DNA of 54,011 nt from Mycobacterium sp. 852002-51971_SCH5477799-a (GCF_001667145.1 NZ_LZIF01000057.1:1-54011); one strand, 5' to 3'; numbered from the stretch's first letter, positions 30,857 through 40,119 are shown. Notes: generated by a model not told the origin, from the letters alone. Made by a program: numbers and translations.

Positions 30857-31747
30857 GTGACCTTACCGTGGACGCCGAGCAGGCTCGGCAACCTGACCGG
30901 CAAACGGGTGATCGTGACCGGAGCGACCAACGGCGTCGGGCTCGGCACCTCGCGCGCGCTCGCCAAAGCCGGCGCGCACGTGATCCTGGCCGTGCGCAAC
31001 ACCGAACTCGGCGAGCAGCGCGCGAGCGAGATCGGCGGCTCGACCGCCGTGGCGAAACTCGATCTCGCCGACCAGTCGTCGGTGCGGGCCTTCGCCGGCC
31101 TGATCGACGAGCCGGTGGACATCCTGATCAATAACGCCGGCGCCCTGACCGACCGGCGCACCGAGACGGTCGACGGCTTCGAGATGACACTGGGAACCAA
31201 TCTGCTCGGGCCGTTCGCGCTGACCAATCTGCTCCTGCCCAAGGTGCGTTCGCAGATCATCAACGTCGGGTCCGACGCGCACCGCTCGGCGACGTTGCGG
31301 ATCGACGACCTGCACTCGCGCCGGCACAAGTGGACGAGGCTGGGTGCGTACGCGCAGTCGAAGCTCGCGGTCATGTTGTGGGGCCTGGAGCTGGATCGCA
31401 GGCTGCGCGCGGCCGGATCGCCGATCGTCACGCAGCTCACCCACCCGGGCTGGGTGGCCTCGAACCTGTCGAATCTGGGCGACTCACCGCTGATGTCGCT
31501 GGCCCACAAGGGGGTCAAAATGGTGGCCGACCGGTTGGCCAACGACATCGACGAGGGCGCTGCGCCCACGCTCTACTGCATCAGCGAGCCGATTCCGCCG
31601 GGCAGCTACGTCGGGGTCACCGGCAGGTTCGGGCTGCGCGGCGGCCCGGTATTGATCGGCCGCACGCCGCTGGCCTGCGATTACGACGCGGCGGCGCGGC
31701 TGGTGGCCTTCGCCGAACGCGAGACCGGCACGACCCTGGAGGTGTAG
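30857..31747 (+). CDS. Retinol-dehydrogenase-like SDR
   Basis: 296 residues from a leaderless GTG. TGATNGVG (21-28) cofactor loop, NNAG (92-95), Ser139, Tyr165 and Lys169. The long C-terminal region after the active site (THPGWVASNLSNL) is as in retinol dehydrogenase-type SDRs. The next gene starts 2 bases after its stop, so the two form an operon. Substrate unknown. Confidence 0.87.
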   Translation: MTLPWTPSRLGNLTGKRVIVTGATNGVGLGTSRALAKAGAHVILAVRNTELGEQRASEIGGSTAVAKLDLADQSSVRAFAGLIDEPVDILINNAGALTDRRTETVDGFEMTLGTNLLGPFALTNLLLPKVRSQIINVGSDAHRSATLRIDDLHSRRHKWTRLGAYAQSKLAVMLWGLELDRRLRAAGSPIVTQLTHPGWVASNLSNLGDSPLMSLAHKGVKMVADRLANDIDEGAAPTLYCISEPIPPGSYVGVTGRFGLRGGPVLIGRTPLACDYDAAARLVAFAERETGTTLEV

Positions 31748-31749
31748 TG

Positions 31750-32571
31750 ATGGGTGAATTCGCCAACACGGTCGCCGTCATCACCGGCGCCGCGCGCGGG
31801 CAGGGTCGCAGCCACGCCGTCGCGCTGGCCGAGCAGGGCGCCGACATCATCGCTGTCGACATCTGCGCCGACCTCGAGGCGATCCCGTACGCCCTGGGGA
31901 CCGAATCGGAGCTCGCCGAGACCGTGCAGCTGGTCCAGGCGGCCGGCCGCAAAGCGGTGTCCGTCGCTGCGGACGTCCGCGACCTCAGGGCGTTGTCGGC
32001 CGGAGTGCAGGCCGGCGTCGACGAGCTCGGCGACATCGACGTCGTCGTCGCCAATGCCGGGGTGGTGGCCATCGGGGTCACCGACCCCGAATCCGAACCG
32101 GTGTTCAACACGATCGTCGACACCAATCTCAAGGGTGTGTGGCACACGCTGCTGGCGACGGTTCCCTCGATCGTGCGCAAGGGGCGGGGCGGCTCGGTGG
32201 TGCTGGTTAGCTCATCGCAGGGGCTCACCGGCCGCGGCGGCGACGGTAGCGCGGCGATGTTCGCCTACGCCGCGTCCAAACACGGGGTGGTGGGGCTGAT
32301 GCGTTCCGCGGCGAATGCCTATGCGCCGCACAAGATTCGGGTCAATTCGATCCACCCGAGCGGTGTCGCGACGCCGATGATCCTCAACGATTTCGTGGTG
32401 AACCGGATGCTGGAGAACCCCAACCCGGCGCTGTCGCAGACGCTGCTGCCCGACGTGCCGTTGGTGGAGGCGCAAGACGTCACCGAGGCGGTGCTCTGGC
32501 TTGCCGGACCGCGGTCGCGCTACATCACCGGCGCTGCGATACCCGTGGACGCCGGCCACGTCGTCATGTGA
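31750..32571 (+). CDS. Mycofactocin-type SDR
   Basis: 273 residues from the ATG at 31750. It has the features of the mycofactocin-coupled SDR group: the loop TGAARGQGRSHAVALAEQGAD (cofactor motif from residue 12), the inserted VDICADLEAIPYALGT...LAETV segment, and Tyr173/Lys177 (YAASK). In that group NAD(H) stays bound and electrons pass to the peptide-derived cofactor mycofactocin (family knowledge). This implies oxidation of a secondary alcohol in this cluster. Confidence 0.87.
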   Translation: MGEFANTVAVITGAARGQGRSHAVALAEQGADIIAVDICADLEAIPYALGTESELAETVQLVQAAGRKAVSVAADVRDLRALSAGVQAGVDELGDIDVVVANAGVVAIGVTDPESEPVFNTIVDTNLKGVWHTLLATVPSIVRKGRGGSVVLVSSSQGLTGRGGDGSAAMFAYAASKHGVVGLMRSAANAYAPHKIRVNSIHPSGVATPMILNDFVVNRMLENPNPALSQTLLPDVPLVEAQDVTEAVLWLAGPRSRYITGAAIPVDAGHVVM

Positions 32572-32583
32572 CGACGGCTGCTG

Positions 32584-32778
32584 TCAGCCCCGGACGACCT
32601 TGCCGGCCTTGATGCAGGACGTGCACACGCTAAGACGCTGCTTGTTGCCGCCCGGACGGGCGACGACGTGCACGGTCTGAACGTTGGGGTCCCACCGGCG
32701 GCTGGTGCGGCGGTGGGAGTGCGACACCGACTTACCGAAGCCGGGGCCTTTCCCGCAGATGTCGCACACAGCGGCCAT
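32584..32778 (-). CDS. rpmB: 50S ribosomal protein L28, zinc-binding (C+) form
   Basis: 64 residues with Cys5/Cys8 and Cys52/Cys55 as two CxxC pairs, the zinc-ribbon form of L28. Core MAAVCDICGKGPGFGKSVSH. Mycobacteria also carry zinc-free L28 paralogues used under zinc depletion, in Zur-controlled operons elsewhere. ATG with GAGGAGC upstream. Convergent with the mycofactocin-type SDR and divergent from the DhaL-domain gene. Confidence 0.93.
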   Translation of the reverse strand: MAAVCDICGKGPGFGKSVSHSHRRTSRRWDPNVQTVHVVARPGGNKQRLSVCTSCIKAGKVVRG

Positions 32779-32850
32779 TGTTCAAGCTCCTCAAATCTCG
32801 GGGGTCCGGCAATCCGGCCGGGACAGCCCAGGTTCACCCGGGCACACCTG

Positions 32851-32856
32851 AGGATA
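32851..32856 (-). promoter_or_regulatory. -10 box of rpmB
   Basis: TATCCT on the minus strand would start a transcript near 32844 with a leader of about 65 bases. Confidence 0.45.
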
Positions 32857-32972
32857 CCGACTGTGGTGGCAAGCACCAAAACGGTCACCGCCGCTGTCGC
32901 CCCCTCTGGCTAGGCTCGATGGGCCGGATCGGCCCTGGTGGTCACGGGCAGCCGTCGCGGCTGTGGCCGGGC

Positions 32973-32978
32973 TACGCT
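32973..32978 (+). promoter_or_regulatory. -10 box upstream of the DhaL-domain gene
   Basis: TACGCT gives a start near 32985, downstream of the GTG at 32963. This argues against that upstream start and for one at 33008 or 33029. Confidence 0.45.
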
Positions 32979-33007
32979 GGCGCCCACCGGGTGCTGGGCG
33001 TCCAAAG

Positions 33008-34732
33008 GTGCGGAGGAGGTGGGTCACCCTGGGCACTGCTGATACGTCGCAGGATCGTCTCCTGGACGCGATCGCCCTGCGCGACTGGGCGCACACCGCC
33101 GTCAGCGACCTGATCACGCACATCGACGAGATCAACCGGCTCAATGTCTTCCCCGTCGCCGACTCCGACACCGGCGCCAACATGCTGTTCACCATGCGTT
33201 CGGCCTTGGCCGAGGCGAAAGTTTGCACCGGCGTGGAGGGCGGCTCGACGTGCGTCGCGCGGGCCGCCGCGGCGCTGTCCGCAGGTGCCCTCAACGGCGC
33301 GCGCGGCAATTCCGGGGTGATCCTGTCGCAGATCCTGCGCGGCGTCGCCGACGTCACAGCGATCGCAGCGGCCGACGCCGGGGGTGAGCTGCCCCACATC
33401 GACGCCGCCGTCCTGGGTGCCGCGCTGCAGCGCGGCGTGGAGTTGGTGATCAGCTCGATGGGCGGCGAGGAGATCCCCGGGACCATCGTCTCGGTGCTGG
33501 GGGCGGCCGCGAACGCCGTCGCGCAGTGCGCCGGAGCCGGTGAGGGGTTGGTGTCGGCGGTCATCGCCGCCGGCGACGCGGCGGTGGTCGCGCTGGAAAA
33601 GACGCCCGAACAACTCGACGTGCTCGCCGATGCCGGCGCCGTGGACGCCGGCGGGCGGGGTCTGCTGGTCCTGCTGGACGCGCTGCGGCGCACCATCACC
33701 GGGCAGGCGCCGGCCCGCACGGTGTACGAGCTGGCGCCGCGAGAGCAGCCGCCGGAGGCGTCCGCGCACCGCCCGGCGCCCCAGTTCGAGGTCATGTACC
33801 GGTTGGACGGCTGCGAGCCCGCGGCGGCGGACACGCTGCGCGACCGGCTGGGGGAGCTGGGTGATTCGGTCGGCATCGCGTCGGCGCCGTCCTCGACGCA
33901 GCGCACCTACTCGGTCCACGTGCACACCGACGACGCCGGCGCCGCCGTGGAGGCCGGGCTGGCGGCCGGCCGGCTCAGCCGCATCGTCATCTCGGCGTTG
34001 AGCTCCGGCACCCCGGGGCTGCCCGCGGGCGGCTGGACGCGGGAGCGCGCGGTGCTGGCGGTGGTCGACGGCGACGGCGCCGCCGACCTGTTCGCCGGGG
34101 AGGGTGCCTGCGTGCTGCAGCGCGACGCGGCCGCGGACGATGCCGTCACCAACATCAGTGCGCACCAGCTGATGCGGGCCGTCGTCGACACCGGCGCTGC
34201 CCAGGTGATGGTGCTGCCCAACGGCTACGTGCCGGCCGAGGAGCTGGTGGCCGGCTGCACCACGGCCATCGGCTGGGGCATCGACGTGGTGCCGATCCCG
34301 ACCGGGTCGATGGTGCAGGGCCTGGCCGCGCTGGCGGTGCACGAAACCGACCGGCAGGCGGTCGACGACGGCTACACGATGGCCCGCGCCGCCGGGGCGG
34401 CGCGGCACGGCTCGGTGCGCATCGCCACCGAGAGCGCGTTGACCTGGGCGGGTCGCTGCCGCCCCGGTGACGGCCTGGGCATCGCGGGCGATGAGGTGCT
34501 GATCGTGGCCGACGACGCGGTCGGGGCGGCGATCGGACTGCTCGACCTCCTGCTGGCCTCCGGCGGCGACCTGGTGACGGTGCTGCTGGGCGCCGCCATC
34601 GACGGCGACGGCGACGCGGGCGCGGTCACCGACATCCTGGAAGAGCACATGCACGATCACCACCCCGGGACCGAATTGGTCACCTACCGCACCGGCCACC
34701 GCGGTGACGCGCTGCTGATCGGGGTCGAATAG
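33008..34732 (+). CDS. DhaL/FakA-like (YloV) kinase-domain protein
   Basis: 574 residues from the GTG at 33008. The N-terminal DhaL domain has the Mg-ATP aspartates NVFPVADSDTGANML and NGARGNSGVILSQILRG; a linker and a FakA-type C-terminal domain follow. Related Gram-positive FakA phosphorylates FakB-bound fatty acids; this activity is not established for mycobacteria. Start uncertain: a strong GGAGGAGG at 33012-33019 is best placed for a CTG at 33029 (LGTADTSQDRLLDA). The M. tuberculosis counterpart is annotated as two genes (Rv2975c/Rv2974c); here it is one uninterrupted frame. recG follows after 2 bases. Confidence 0.85.
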   Translation: MRRRWVTLGTADTSQDRLLDAIALRDWAHTAVSDLITHIDEINRLNVFPVADSDTGANMLFTMRSALAEAKVCTGVEGGSTCVARAAAALSAGALNGARGNSGVILSQILRGVADVTAIAAADAGGELPHIDAAVLGAALQRGVELVISSMGGEEIPGTIVSVLGAAANAVAQCAGAGEGLVSAVIAAGDAAVVALEKTPEQLDVLADAGAVDAGGRGLLVLLDALRRTITGQAPARTVYELAPREQPPEASAHRPAPQFEVMYRLDGCEPAAADTLRDRLGELGDSVGIASAPSSTQRTYSVHVHTDDAGAAVEAGLAAGRLSRIVISALSSGTPGLPAGGWTRERAVLAVVDGDGAADLFAGEGACVLQRDAAADDAVTNISAHQLMRAVVDTGAAQVMVLPNGYVPAEELVAGCTTAIGWGIDVVPIPTGSMVQGLAALAVHETDRQAVDDGYTMARAAGAARHGSVRIATESALTWAGRCRPGDGLGIAGDEVLIVADDAVGAAIGLLDLLLASGGDLVTVLLGAAIDGDGDAGAVTDILEEHMHDHHPGTELVTYRTGHRGDALLIGVE

Positions 34733-34734
34733 CG

Positions 34735-36954
34735 ATGGTGTCGCTGAGCGATCGGCTGGACTTCGTCGTGGGCGGGAAGGTTGCGGAGCTCTTCGACGAG
34801 GTGTTCGGCATCCGCACGGTCGACGACCTGCTGCGCCACTATCCGCGCAGCTACACCGAGGGCGCGAGCCGTTGGAACACCGACGACGAACGGCCGCCCG
34901 CCGGCGAACACGTCACCATCATCGACACGATCGCCGAAACCAAGACGTTCCCGATGAAGAAGACCCCGAAGAAGCTGTGCCACCGCATCACCCTCGGCTC
35001 CGGGCGCAACAAGGTGACCGCAACGTTCTTCAACGCGAATTACCTGAAAAAGGACCTGACCACGGGCGCCAAGGTGATGCTTTCCGGAGAGGTCGGATTC
35101 TTCAACAACGTCATGCAGCTGACGCACCCGGCGTTCCTTTTGCTCGACCGCCAGGATGGGAAGAATCGCGGCACCGCCTCGCTCAAGAGCATCGCCAACG
35201 CCTCGGGCGCCACCACGGGCGAAGGTATCGCGGACGCCTACGAGCGTCACTTCTTCCCGATCTATGCCGCCAGCGCGAAGCTGCAGAGCTGGACCATCTT
35301 CGGCTCCGTGCGCCAGGTGCTCGACATGCTCGACCCGGTCCCGGATCCACTGCCCGAAGGCCTGCGCGCAAAATTCGGCCTGGTCTCCGAGGACGAGGCG
35401 CTGCGCGACATCCATCTGGCCGAGAGCGAGCCACGGCGCCGGCGGGCCCGTGAGCGCCTGACCTTCGACGAAGCCGTCGGCCTGCAGTGGGCGCTGGTGG
35501 CCCGCCGCCACGGCGAGCTGTCGGAGTCGGGGCCGCCGGCGCTGCCGCGTCCGGACGGTTTGGCCGCAGAACTGTTGGGGCGTTTGCCCTTCGAGCTGAC
35601 CGCGGGGCAGCGCGAGGTGCTCGGGGTGCTGACCGACGGGCTCGCCGCGACCCGCCCGCTGAATCGTCTGCTGCAGGGCGAGGTCGGCTCCGGCAAAACG
35701 ATCGTCTCGGTGCTGGCGATGCTGCAGATGGTCGACGCCGGATATCAGTGCGCGCTGCTGGCCCCCACGGAAGTGCTTGCGGCCCAACACCTCCGGTCGA
35801 TCCGCGACGCGCTCGGCCCGCTGGCGATGGCGGGCCAGCTGGGTGGCGCCGACAATGGCACCCGGCTGGCGCTGCTGACCGGTTCGATGACCACCGCCCA
35901 GAAGAAACAGGTCCGCGCCGAAATCGCCGGCGGCGAGGTCGGCATCGTCGTCGGCACTCACGCGCTGCTGCAGGACGCGGTGGAATTCGACAACCTGGGG
36001 ATGGTGGTGGTCGACGAACAGCACCGCTTCGGCGTCGAGCAACGAGATCAGTTGCGGGCCAAGGCCCGTCCCGGGGTCACGCCACACCTGCTGGTGATGA
36101 CGGCGACACCGATTCCGCGCACCGTCGCGCTCACCGTGTACGGGGACCTGGAAACCTCGACGCTGCGCGAACTTCCGCGGGGCCGCCAGCCGATCACCAG
36201 CAACGTCATCTTCGTCAAGGACAAGCCCGCGTGGCTGAGTCGGGCCTGGCAACGCATCACCGAGGAGGTGGCCGCTGGCCGCCAGGCTTATGTGGTGGCG
36301 CCGCGCATCGACGAGAGCGACGACCCGGGGGATCAGGAGCCGAACGCCAAGGCGCCCGAGACCGCCGAGGGCCTGTACGCCCGGCTGCGCTGCGGCGAGC
36401 TGGCGAGTCTGCGCCTGGGCCTGATGCACGGGCGGCTGTCGGCCGAGGAGAAGGACGCCGCGATGGCGGCCTTCCGGGCCGCCGAGATCGACGTGCTGGT
36501 GTGCACCACCGTCATCGAGGTGGGCGTCGACGTCCCCAACGCCACCCTCATGTTGGTGATGGACGCCGACCGGTTCGGCATCAGTCAGTTACATCAGCTG
36601 CGCGGCAGGATCGGCCGCGGCCGGCATCCCAGCCTGTGCCTGTTCGCCAGCTGGTCCGCGCCGAATTCGTCGGCCGGTCGGCGGCTGCGCGCGGTGGCCG
36701 AGACACTGGACGGCTTCGCCCTGGCCGATCTTGACCTCAAGGAACGCCGCGAGGGAGATGTGTTGGGCCGCAACCAGTCCGGTAAGGCGATCACGTTGCG
36801 GCTGCTGTCCCTGGCCGATCACCAGGAGTTCATCGAGGCGGCCCGGGAGTTCTGCGTGCAGGCCTACACCGAGGACGATGCGCATCCCGGCTTGGCGGTG
36901 CTGGCCGCGCGGTTCACCGACACCGACCGCATCGAATACTTGGACAAGTCGTGA
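34735..36954 (+). CDS. recG: ATP-dependent DNA helicase RecG
   Basis: 739 residues. It remodels stalled replication forks and Holliday junctions. The N-terminal wedge domain is an OB fold (residues ~60-150). Walker A GEVGSGKT is at about 315, the DEQH box (VVDEQHRFGVEQRDQL) at about 425, and helicase motifs V/VI read TTVIEVGVDVPNATLM and QLRGRIGRG. ATG 2 bases after the previous stop; its own stop overlaps the next GTG (GTGA). Confidence 0.95.
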   Translation: MVSLSDRLDFVVGGKVAELFDEVFGIRTVDDLLRHYPRSYTEGASRWNTDDERPPAGEHVTIIDTIAETKTFPMKKTPKKLCHRITLGSGRNKVTATFFNANYLKKDLTTGAKVMLSGEVGFFNNVMQLTHPAFLLLDRQDGKNRGTASLKSIANASGATTGEGIADAYERHFFPIYAASAKLQSWTIFGSVRQVLDMLDPVPDPLPEGLRAKFGLVSEDEALRDIHLAESEPRRRRARERLTFDEAVGLQWALVARRHGELSESGPPALPRPDGLAAELLGRLPFELTAGQREVLGVLTDGLAATRPLNRLLQGEVGSGKTIVSVLAMLQMVDAGYQCALLAPTEVLAAQHLRSIRDALGPLAMAGQLGGADNGTRLALLTGSMTTAQKKQVRAEIAGGEVGIVVGTHALLQDAVEFDNLGMVVVDEQHRFGVEQRDQLRAKARPGVTPHLLVMTATPIPRTVALTVYGDLETSTLRELPRGRQPITSNVIFVKDKPAWLSRAWQRITEEVAAGRQAYVVAPRIDESDDPGDQEPNAKAPETAEGLYARLRCGELASLRLGLMHGRLSAEEKDAAMAAFRAAEIDVLVCTTVIEVGVDVPNATLMLVMDADRFGISQLHQLRGRIGRGRHPSLCLFASWSAPNSSAGRRLRAVAETLDGFALADLDLKERREGDVLGRNQSGKAITLRLLSLADHQEFIEAAREFCVQAYTEDDAHPGLAVLAARFTDTDRIEYLDKS

Positions 36955-37664
36955 ACCGCAGAGTGCTGCTGTGGCTGGCCGCGGCGGCGGCGCTCGCCTT
37001 GCTGGTGGCCTACCAGACGGTGGGAGCCTCGAGCGCGCGGCATTCCGCCGAATACGCCGCGCGCGCTGACGTTCCGACGGTCGCGCCCGGCACCGATGTG
37101 CTCGGGGGCATCGCCGTCGTGCCGCTGCGCCAGCACCGCTATGACTACCTGCGGTTGGCATTCGGCGACGCCTGGGACGACGACAACGACGCCCCGATGG
37201 GCCACAACGGCTGTGACACCCGCGACGACATTCTCAACCGTGACCTCGTGGACAAGACCTACGTGTCGGTCAAGCGGTGTCCGGACGCCGTGGCCACCGG
37301 CACGCTGCACGACCCCTACACCAACAAGACCATTGCGTTCCGCCGGGGCCCCAAGGTCGGCGAATCCGTTCAGATCGACCACATCGTCCCGCTCGCCTAC
37401 GCCTGGGACATGGGCGCCTACGGCTGGCCCGCCACCGAGCGGCTGCGCTTCGCCAACGATCCCGCCAACCTGCTGGCCGTCGACGGGCAGGCCAATCAGG
37501 ACAAGGGCGATTCGGCGCCGGCGCAGTGGATGCCGCCGAACGGGGCGTTCGCCTGTCAGTACGCCATGCAGTTCATCGCGGTGCTGCGCGGCTATTCGTT
37601 GCCGGTCGACCAGGCGTCGACCGGCGTGCTGCGTCAGGCCGCGACGACCTGCCCGGCGGCGTAG
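36951..37664 (+). CDS. Exported HNH/DUF1524-type nuclease (Rv2972c-like)
   Basis: 237 residues with an N-terminal hydrophobic segment (about 5-22), a signal peptide or membrane anchor. The nuclease motif is intact: DHIVPLA (Asp143, His144), NDPANLLAVDG (Asn169, Asn173) and NQDKGD (Lys185), as in the GmrSD C-terminal/DUF1524 HNH family. Two cysteine pairs could form disulfides outside the membrane. Role unknown: extracellular nuclease or envelope nucleic-acid processing. Translationally coupled to recG. Confidence 0.85.
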   Translation: MNRRVLLWLAAAAALALLVAYQTVGASSARHSAEYAARADVPTVAPGTDVLGGIAVVPLRQHRYDYLRLAFGDAWDDDNDAPMGHNGCDTRDDILNRDLVDKTYVSVKRCPDAVATGTLHDPYTNKTIAFRRGPKVGESVQIDHIVPLAYAWDMGAYGWPATERLRFANDPANLLAVDGQANQDKGDSAPAQWMPPNGAFACQYAMQFIAVLRGYSLPVDQASTGVLRQAATTCPAA

Positions 37665-37668
37665 GGGT

Positions 37669-38523
37669 TTACGCGCCTTCGTAGGTCTCCGGGTCCGGGC
37701 GCAGCCGAGTGCCGTCGTTGAGCGCGTTGATCGCGTCCATGTGCTCATCGGCCAGTTCGAAGTCGAACACATCCAAGTTGGACCCGATGTGCTCCGCATT
37801 GGCCGACCGGAAGACGACGGCATTGCCCAGTTGCAGGTTCCATCGCAGCAGCACCTGCGAGGCGGACTTGCCGTATTCGCCGGCGACCGAAGTCACCGTC
37901 GGGTTGTCGTTCAGCTTGCCCAGCGCCAGCGGCGTGTAGGACTGGGTCAGCACGTTGTGCTCGGCGTTGGTCTTGCGCAGCGCTTCCTGGTTGAGCAGCG
38001 GATGCAGCTCGATCTGGTTGACCGCCGGGGTGACGAAGGTGAGGTCGATGACCGTCGTCAGGAACTCCTCGGTGAAGTTGGAGACCCCGATCGAGCGGGC
38101 CTGACCCTCCGCACGGGACTGGATCATGCCGCCGAAGGAGTTCACGTAGTTGCCCATGGCGGGGGCTGGCCAGTGGATCAGATAGAGGTCGACGTAGTCC
38201 AGCCCGAGGCGCTCCAGGCTGGCGTTGCATGCGTCCATCGCCCCCTTGAAACCCTGGTCGGAGGTGGCCAGCTTGGTGGTGACGAACAGCTCGGCGCGCG
38301 GAATACCGGAGGCGGCGATCGCGCGCCCAACGGCGGCTTCGTTCCCGTAGGCCGCGGCGGTGTCGATCAGTCGGCAGCCGACCTCGAGCGCAGCCGACAC
38401 CGCGCGTTCGGTCTCGTCGTCCGACAATTCCGCGACGCCCAGGCCGAGGGCCGGGATCGTGTTTTCGTCGTTGAGAGCAATTGAGGGTAAGGCGGAGCCC
38501 GACTCGCCGGCCAATTCATTCAC
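37669..38523 (-). CDS. Aldo/keto reductase (Rv2971-like)
   Basis: 284 residues. (Beta/alpha)8 NADPH-dependent reductase with the full tetrad Asp54, Tyr59 (DTAAAYGNE), Lys84 (VTTKLATSD) and His117 (LIHWPAP). The C-terminal cofactor site is slightly unusual: [22 protein letters not shown] replaces the common VIPKS form. The M. tuberculosis homologue is reported essential and reduces dicarbonyls. Convergent with the HNH gene, 4 bases between stops. Confidence 0.92.
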   Translation of the reverse strand: MNELAGESGSALPSIALNDENTIPALGLGVAELSDDETERAVSAALEVGCRLIDTAAAYGNEAAVGRAIAASGIPRAELFVTTKLATSDQGFKGAMDACNASLERLGLDYVDLYLIHWPAPAMGNYVNSFGGMIQSRAEGQARSIGVSNFTEEFLTTVIDLTFVTPAVNQIELHPLLNQEALRKTNAEHNVLTQSYTPLALGKLNDNPTVTSVAGEYGKSASQVLLRWNLQLGNAVVFRSANAEHIGSNLDVFDFELADEHMDAINALNDGTRLRPDPETYEGA

Positions 38524-38571
38524 CTGCCTGTGAAATTGAAGGTTCGAGATTGTGCACCGAGTCGGGTTCCG

Positions 38572-38703
38572 TCATCGAGCGACCAGGTCGACGCCGTTCG
38601 GCGCCGAGTTCGAGGCGCTCAGTTCGGTATCGAACACGTCGAAGTTGCTCGCAACCCGATGAAAGCTCACCGACTTGGGGATCACGATATTACCGAGTCT
38701 GTA
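38572..38703 (-). pseudogene. C-terminal remnant of a second aldo/keto reductase
   Basis: Forty-three codons read YRLGNIVIPKSVSFHRVASN followed by FDVFDTELSASNSAPNGVDLVAR and a stop. This is the NADPH-binding C-terminal strand and helix of an aldo/keto reductase, with the standard VIPKS motif. It parallels the end of the intact neighbour ([26 protein letters not shown]) but is clearly a different gene. Homology ends upstream at about 38703 and there is no start. Confidence 0.75.
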
Positions 38704-38978
38704 AAGGTAACCTAATCAACCCCTGGACGGGTGTCTATGCGCGCCGTCGGCCTCGGGCAGGCCACCCCGTACAGTTGGTCGCGCGGCACACCGGTATAGG
38801 CGGCGGCCCGGCCGGTCTCCCGTGCTGCGGCCAAGCCGGTGATGTCGGTCGGCCGGCGACCGACCGCAGCGTTGTCCGCCGTTTGGCGACCGCCGGGGTT
38901 GGTAAGCCTTGAGAGGCGATGAGCGGCGGGACCAATATCCGTCGAGCGTAAGCACGTGTTGTTGTAAGGGGGTTGTTC
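38704..38978. other. Region without recognised genes before lipN
   Basis: Nothing coding is convincing here. It holds a perfect 8-base inverted repeat, GTCGGTCG (38844-38851) and CGACCGAC (38857-38864) with a 5-base centre, and AAGGGGG shortly before lipN. A short plus-strand frame from an ATG near 38736 (MRAVGLGQATPYSW) ends quickly. The region could be scar sequence left by the same deletion that removed the second aldo/keto reductase. Confidence 0.4.
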
Positions 38979-40097
38979 ATGACCAGGCCTCTGTCGGGCG
39001 CGCCGGGTGTCAAATTCGGAGCCGATCACGCATCGGTGCCGCTGGCCAGTCGCATCCAGGGCGCCCTCACCAGCGTCGGAACCAAGGTCATCCCCTGGAT
39101 CCCGACCGCGCTGCGGCGAGGGCTGGTCCGCAGTCGTTCGGTCATCATCGACGGCAACACGCTCGATCCCACCTTGCAGCTGATGTTGTCGGGCCTGCGC
39201 GCCGTCGGCATCGACGGGCTGGTCGTCGACGACGACCCGCAGGCGTCGCGCACCCAGCTGCGCGAGTCGATCGTGGGGCTGCCCGGCGCGCAGATCCACG
39301 TCGACGTCGACGAGCTCTCCCTGCCCGGTCCGGCCGGCGGGATCGGGGCCCGCCACTACCGTCCTGCCGATGGCACGGCCGCACCGCTGCTGGTCTTCTA
39401 CCACGGGGGCGGTTGGTCGATCGGTGACCTGGACACCTATGACGCGCTGTGCCGGCTGATCTGTCGCGACGCCGGCATTCATGTGTTGTCGATCGACTAC
39501 CGGCTGGCCCCCGAACATCCGGCCCCGGCCGCGATCGAGGACGCTTACGCGGCGTTCACCTGGGCATGCGAGCGCGCCGGCGAGCTCGGCGCGATTCCGG
39601 GACGCGTCGCGGTCGGCGGGGACAGCGCCGGCGGCAACCTCGCCGCCGTCGTCAGTCAGATAGCGCGCGACGAGAACGGCCCCGCCCCGGCGTTGCAATG
39701 GCTGATCTATCCGCGGACCGACTTCACCGCCAAGAACCGGTCGCTGACCCTGTTCTCGCGAGGCTTCCTGCTCACCAAACGGGACATCGACTGGTTTGAA
39801 TCGCAGTATCTGCGGCGTTCGGGTGTGGACCGGACCGATCCGCGGGTGTCGCCGGCGCTGGCCGAATCGCTGACCGGGTTGGCGCCCGCGCTGATCGCGG
39901 TCGCCGGCTTCGATCCGCTGCGCGACGAAGGCGAGAGCTACGCCGAGGCGCTGCGGGCCGCGGGGGTCGCGGTGGACCTGCGGTACCAGGGTTCGCTGAC
40001 CCATGGCTTCGTCAATCTGTTCCCGTTGGGCGGCGACAGCATGGTGGCGACCAGCGAGCTGATTTCGGCGTTGCGCGCACACCTGAGCCGGGTTTGA
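38979..40097 (+). CDS. lipN: HSL-family esterase/lipase LipN
   Basis: 372 residues from the ATG at 38979; two codons upstream is a TTG. Alpha/beta hydrolase of the hormone-sensitive-lipase group: oxyanion-hole HGGG (142-145), nucleophile Ser216 in GGDSAGGN, acid DPLRDEGE and base THGFVNLF. Serine hydrolase acting on short to medium acyl esters in M. tuberculosis (Rv2970c). No signal peptide. Confidence 0.92.
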   Translation: MTRPLSGAPGVKFGADHASVPLASRIQGALTSVGTKVIPWIPTALRRGLVRSRSVIIDGNTLDPTLQLMLSGLRAVGIDGLVVDDDPQASRTQLRESIVGLPGAQIHVDVDELSLPGPAGGIGARHYRPADGTAAPLLVFYHGGGWSIGDLDTYDALCRLICRDAGIHVLSIDYRLAPEHPAPAAIEDAYAAFTWACERAGELGAIPGRVAVGGDSAGGNLAAVVSQIARDENGPAPALQWLIYPRTDFTAKNRSLTLFSRGFLLTKRDIDWFESQYLRRSGVDRTDPRVSPALAESLTGLAPALIAVAGFDPLRDEGESYAEALRAAGVAVDLRYQGSLTHGFVNLFPLGGDSMVATSELISALRAHLSRV

Positions 40098-40119
40098 TTC
40101 GTTGAGTCGCCGGCGCCGG

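Noticed and set aside
32972..36429. Two long minus-strand frames opposite the FakA-like gene and recG
   Set aside because: Shadows of conserved plus-strand genes; no recognisable motifs.
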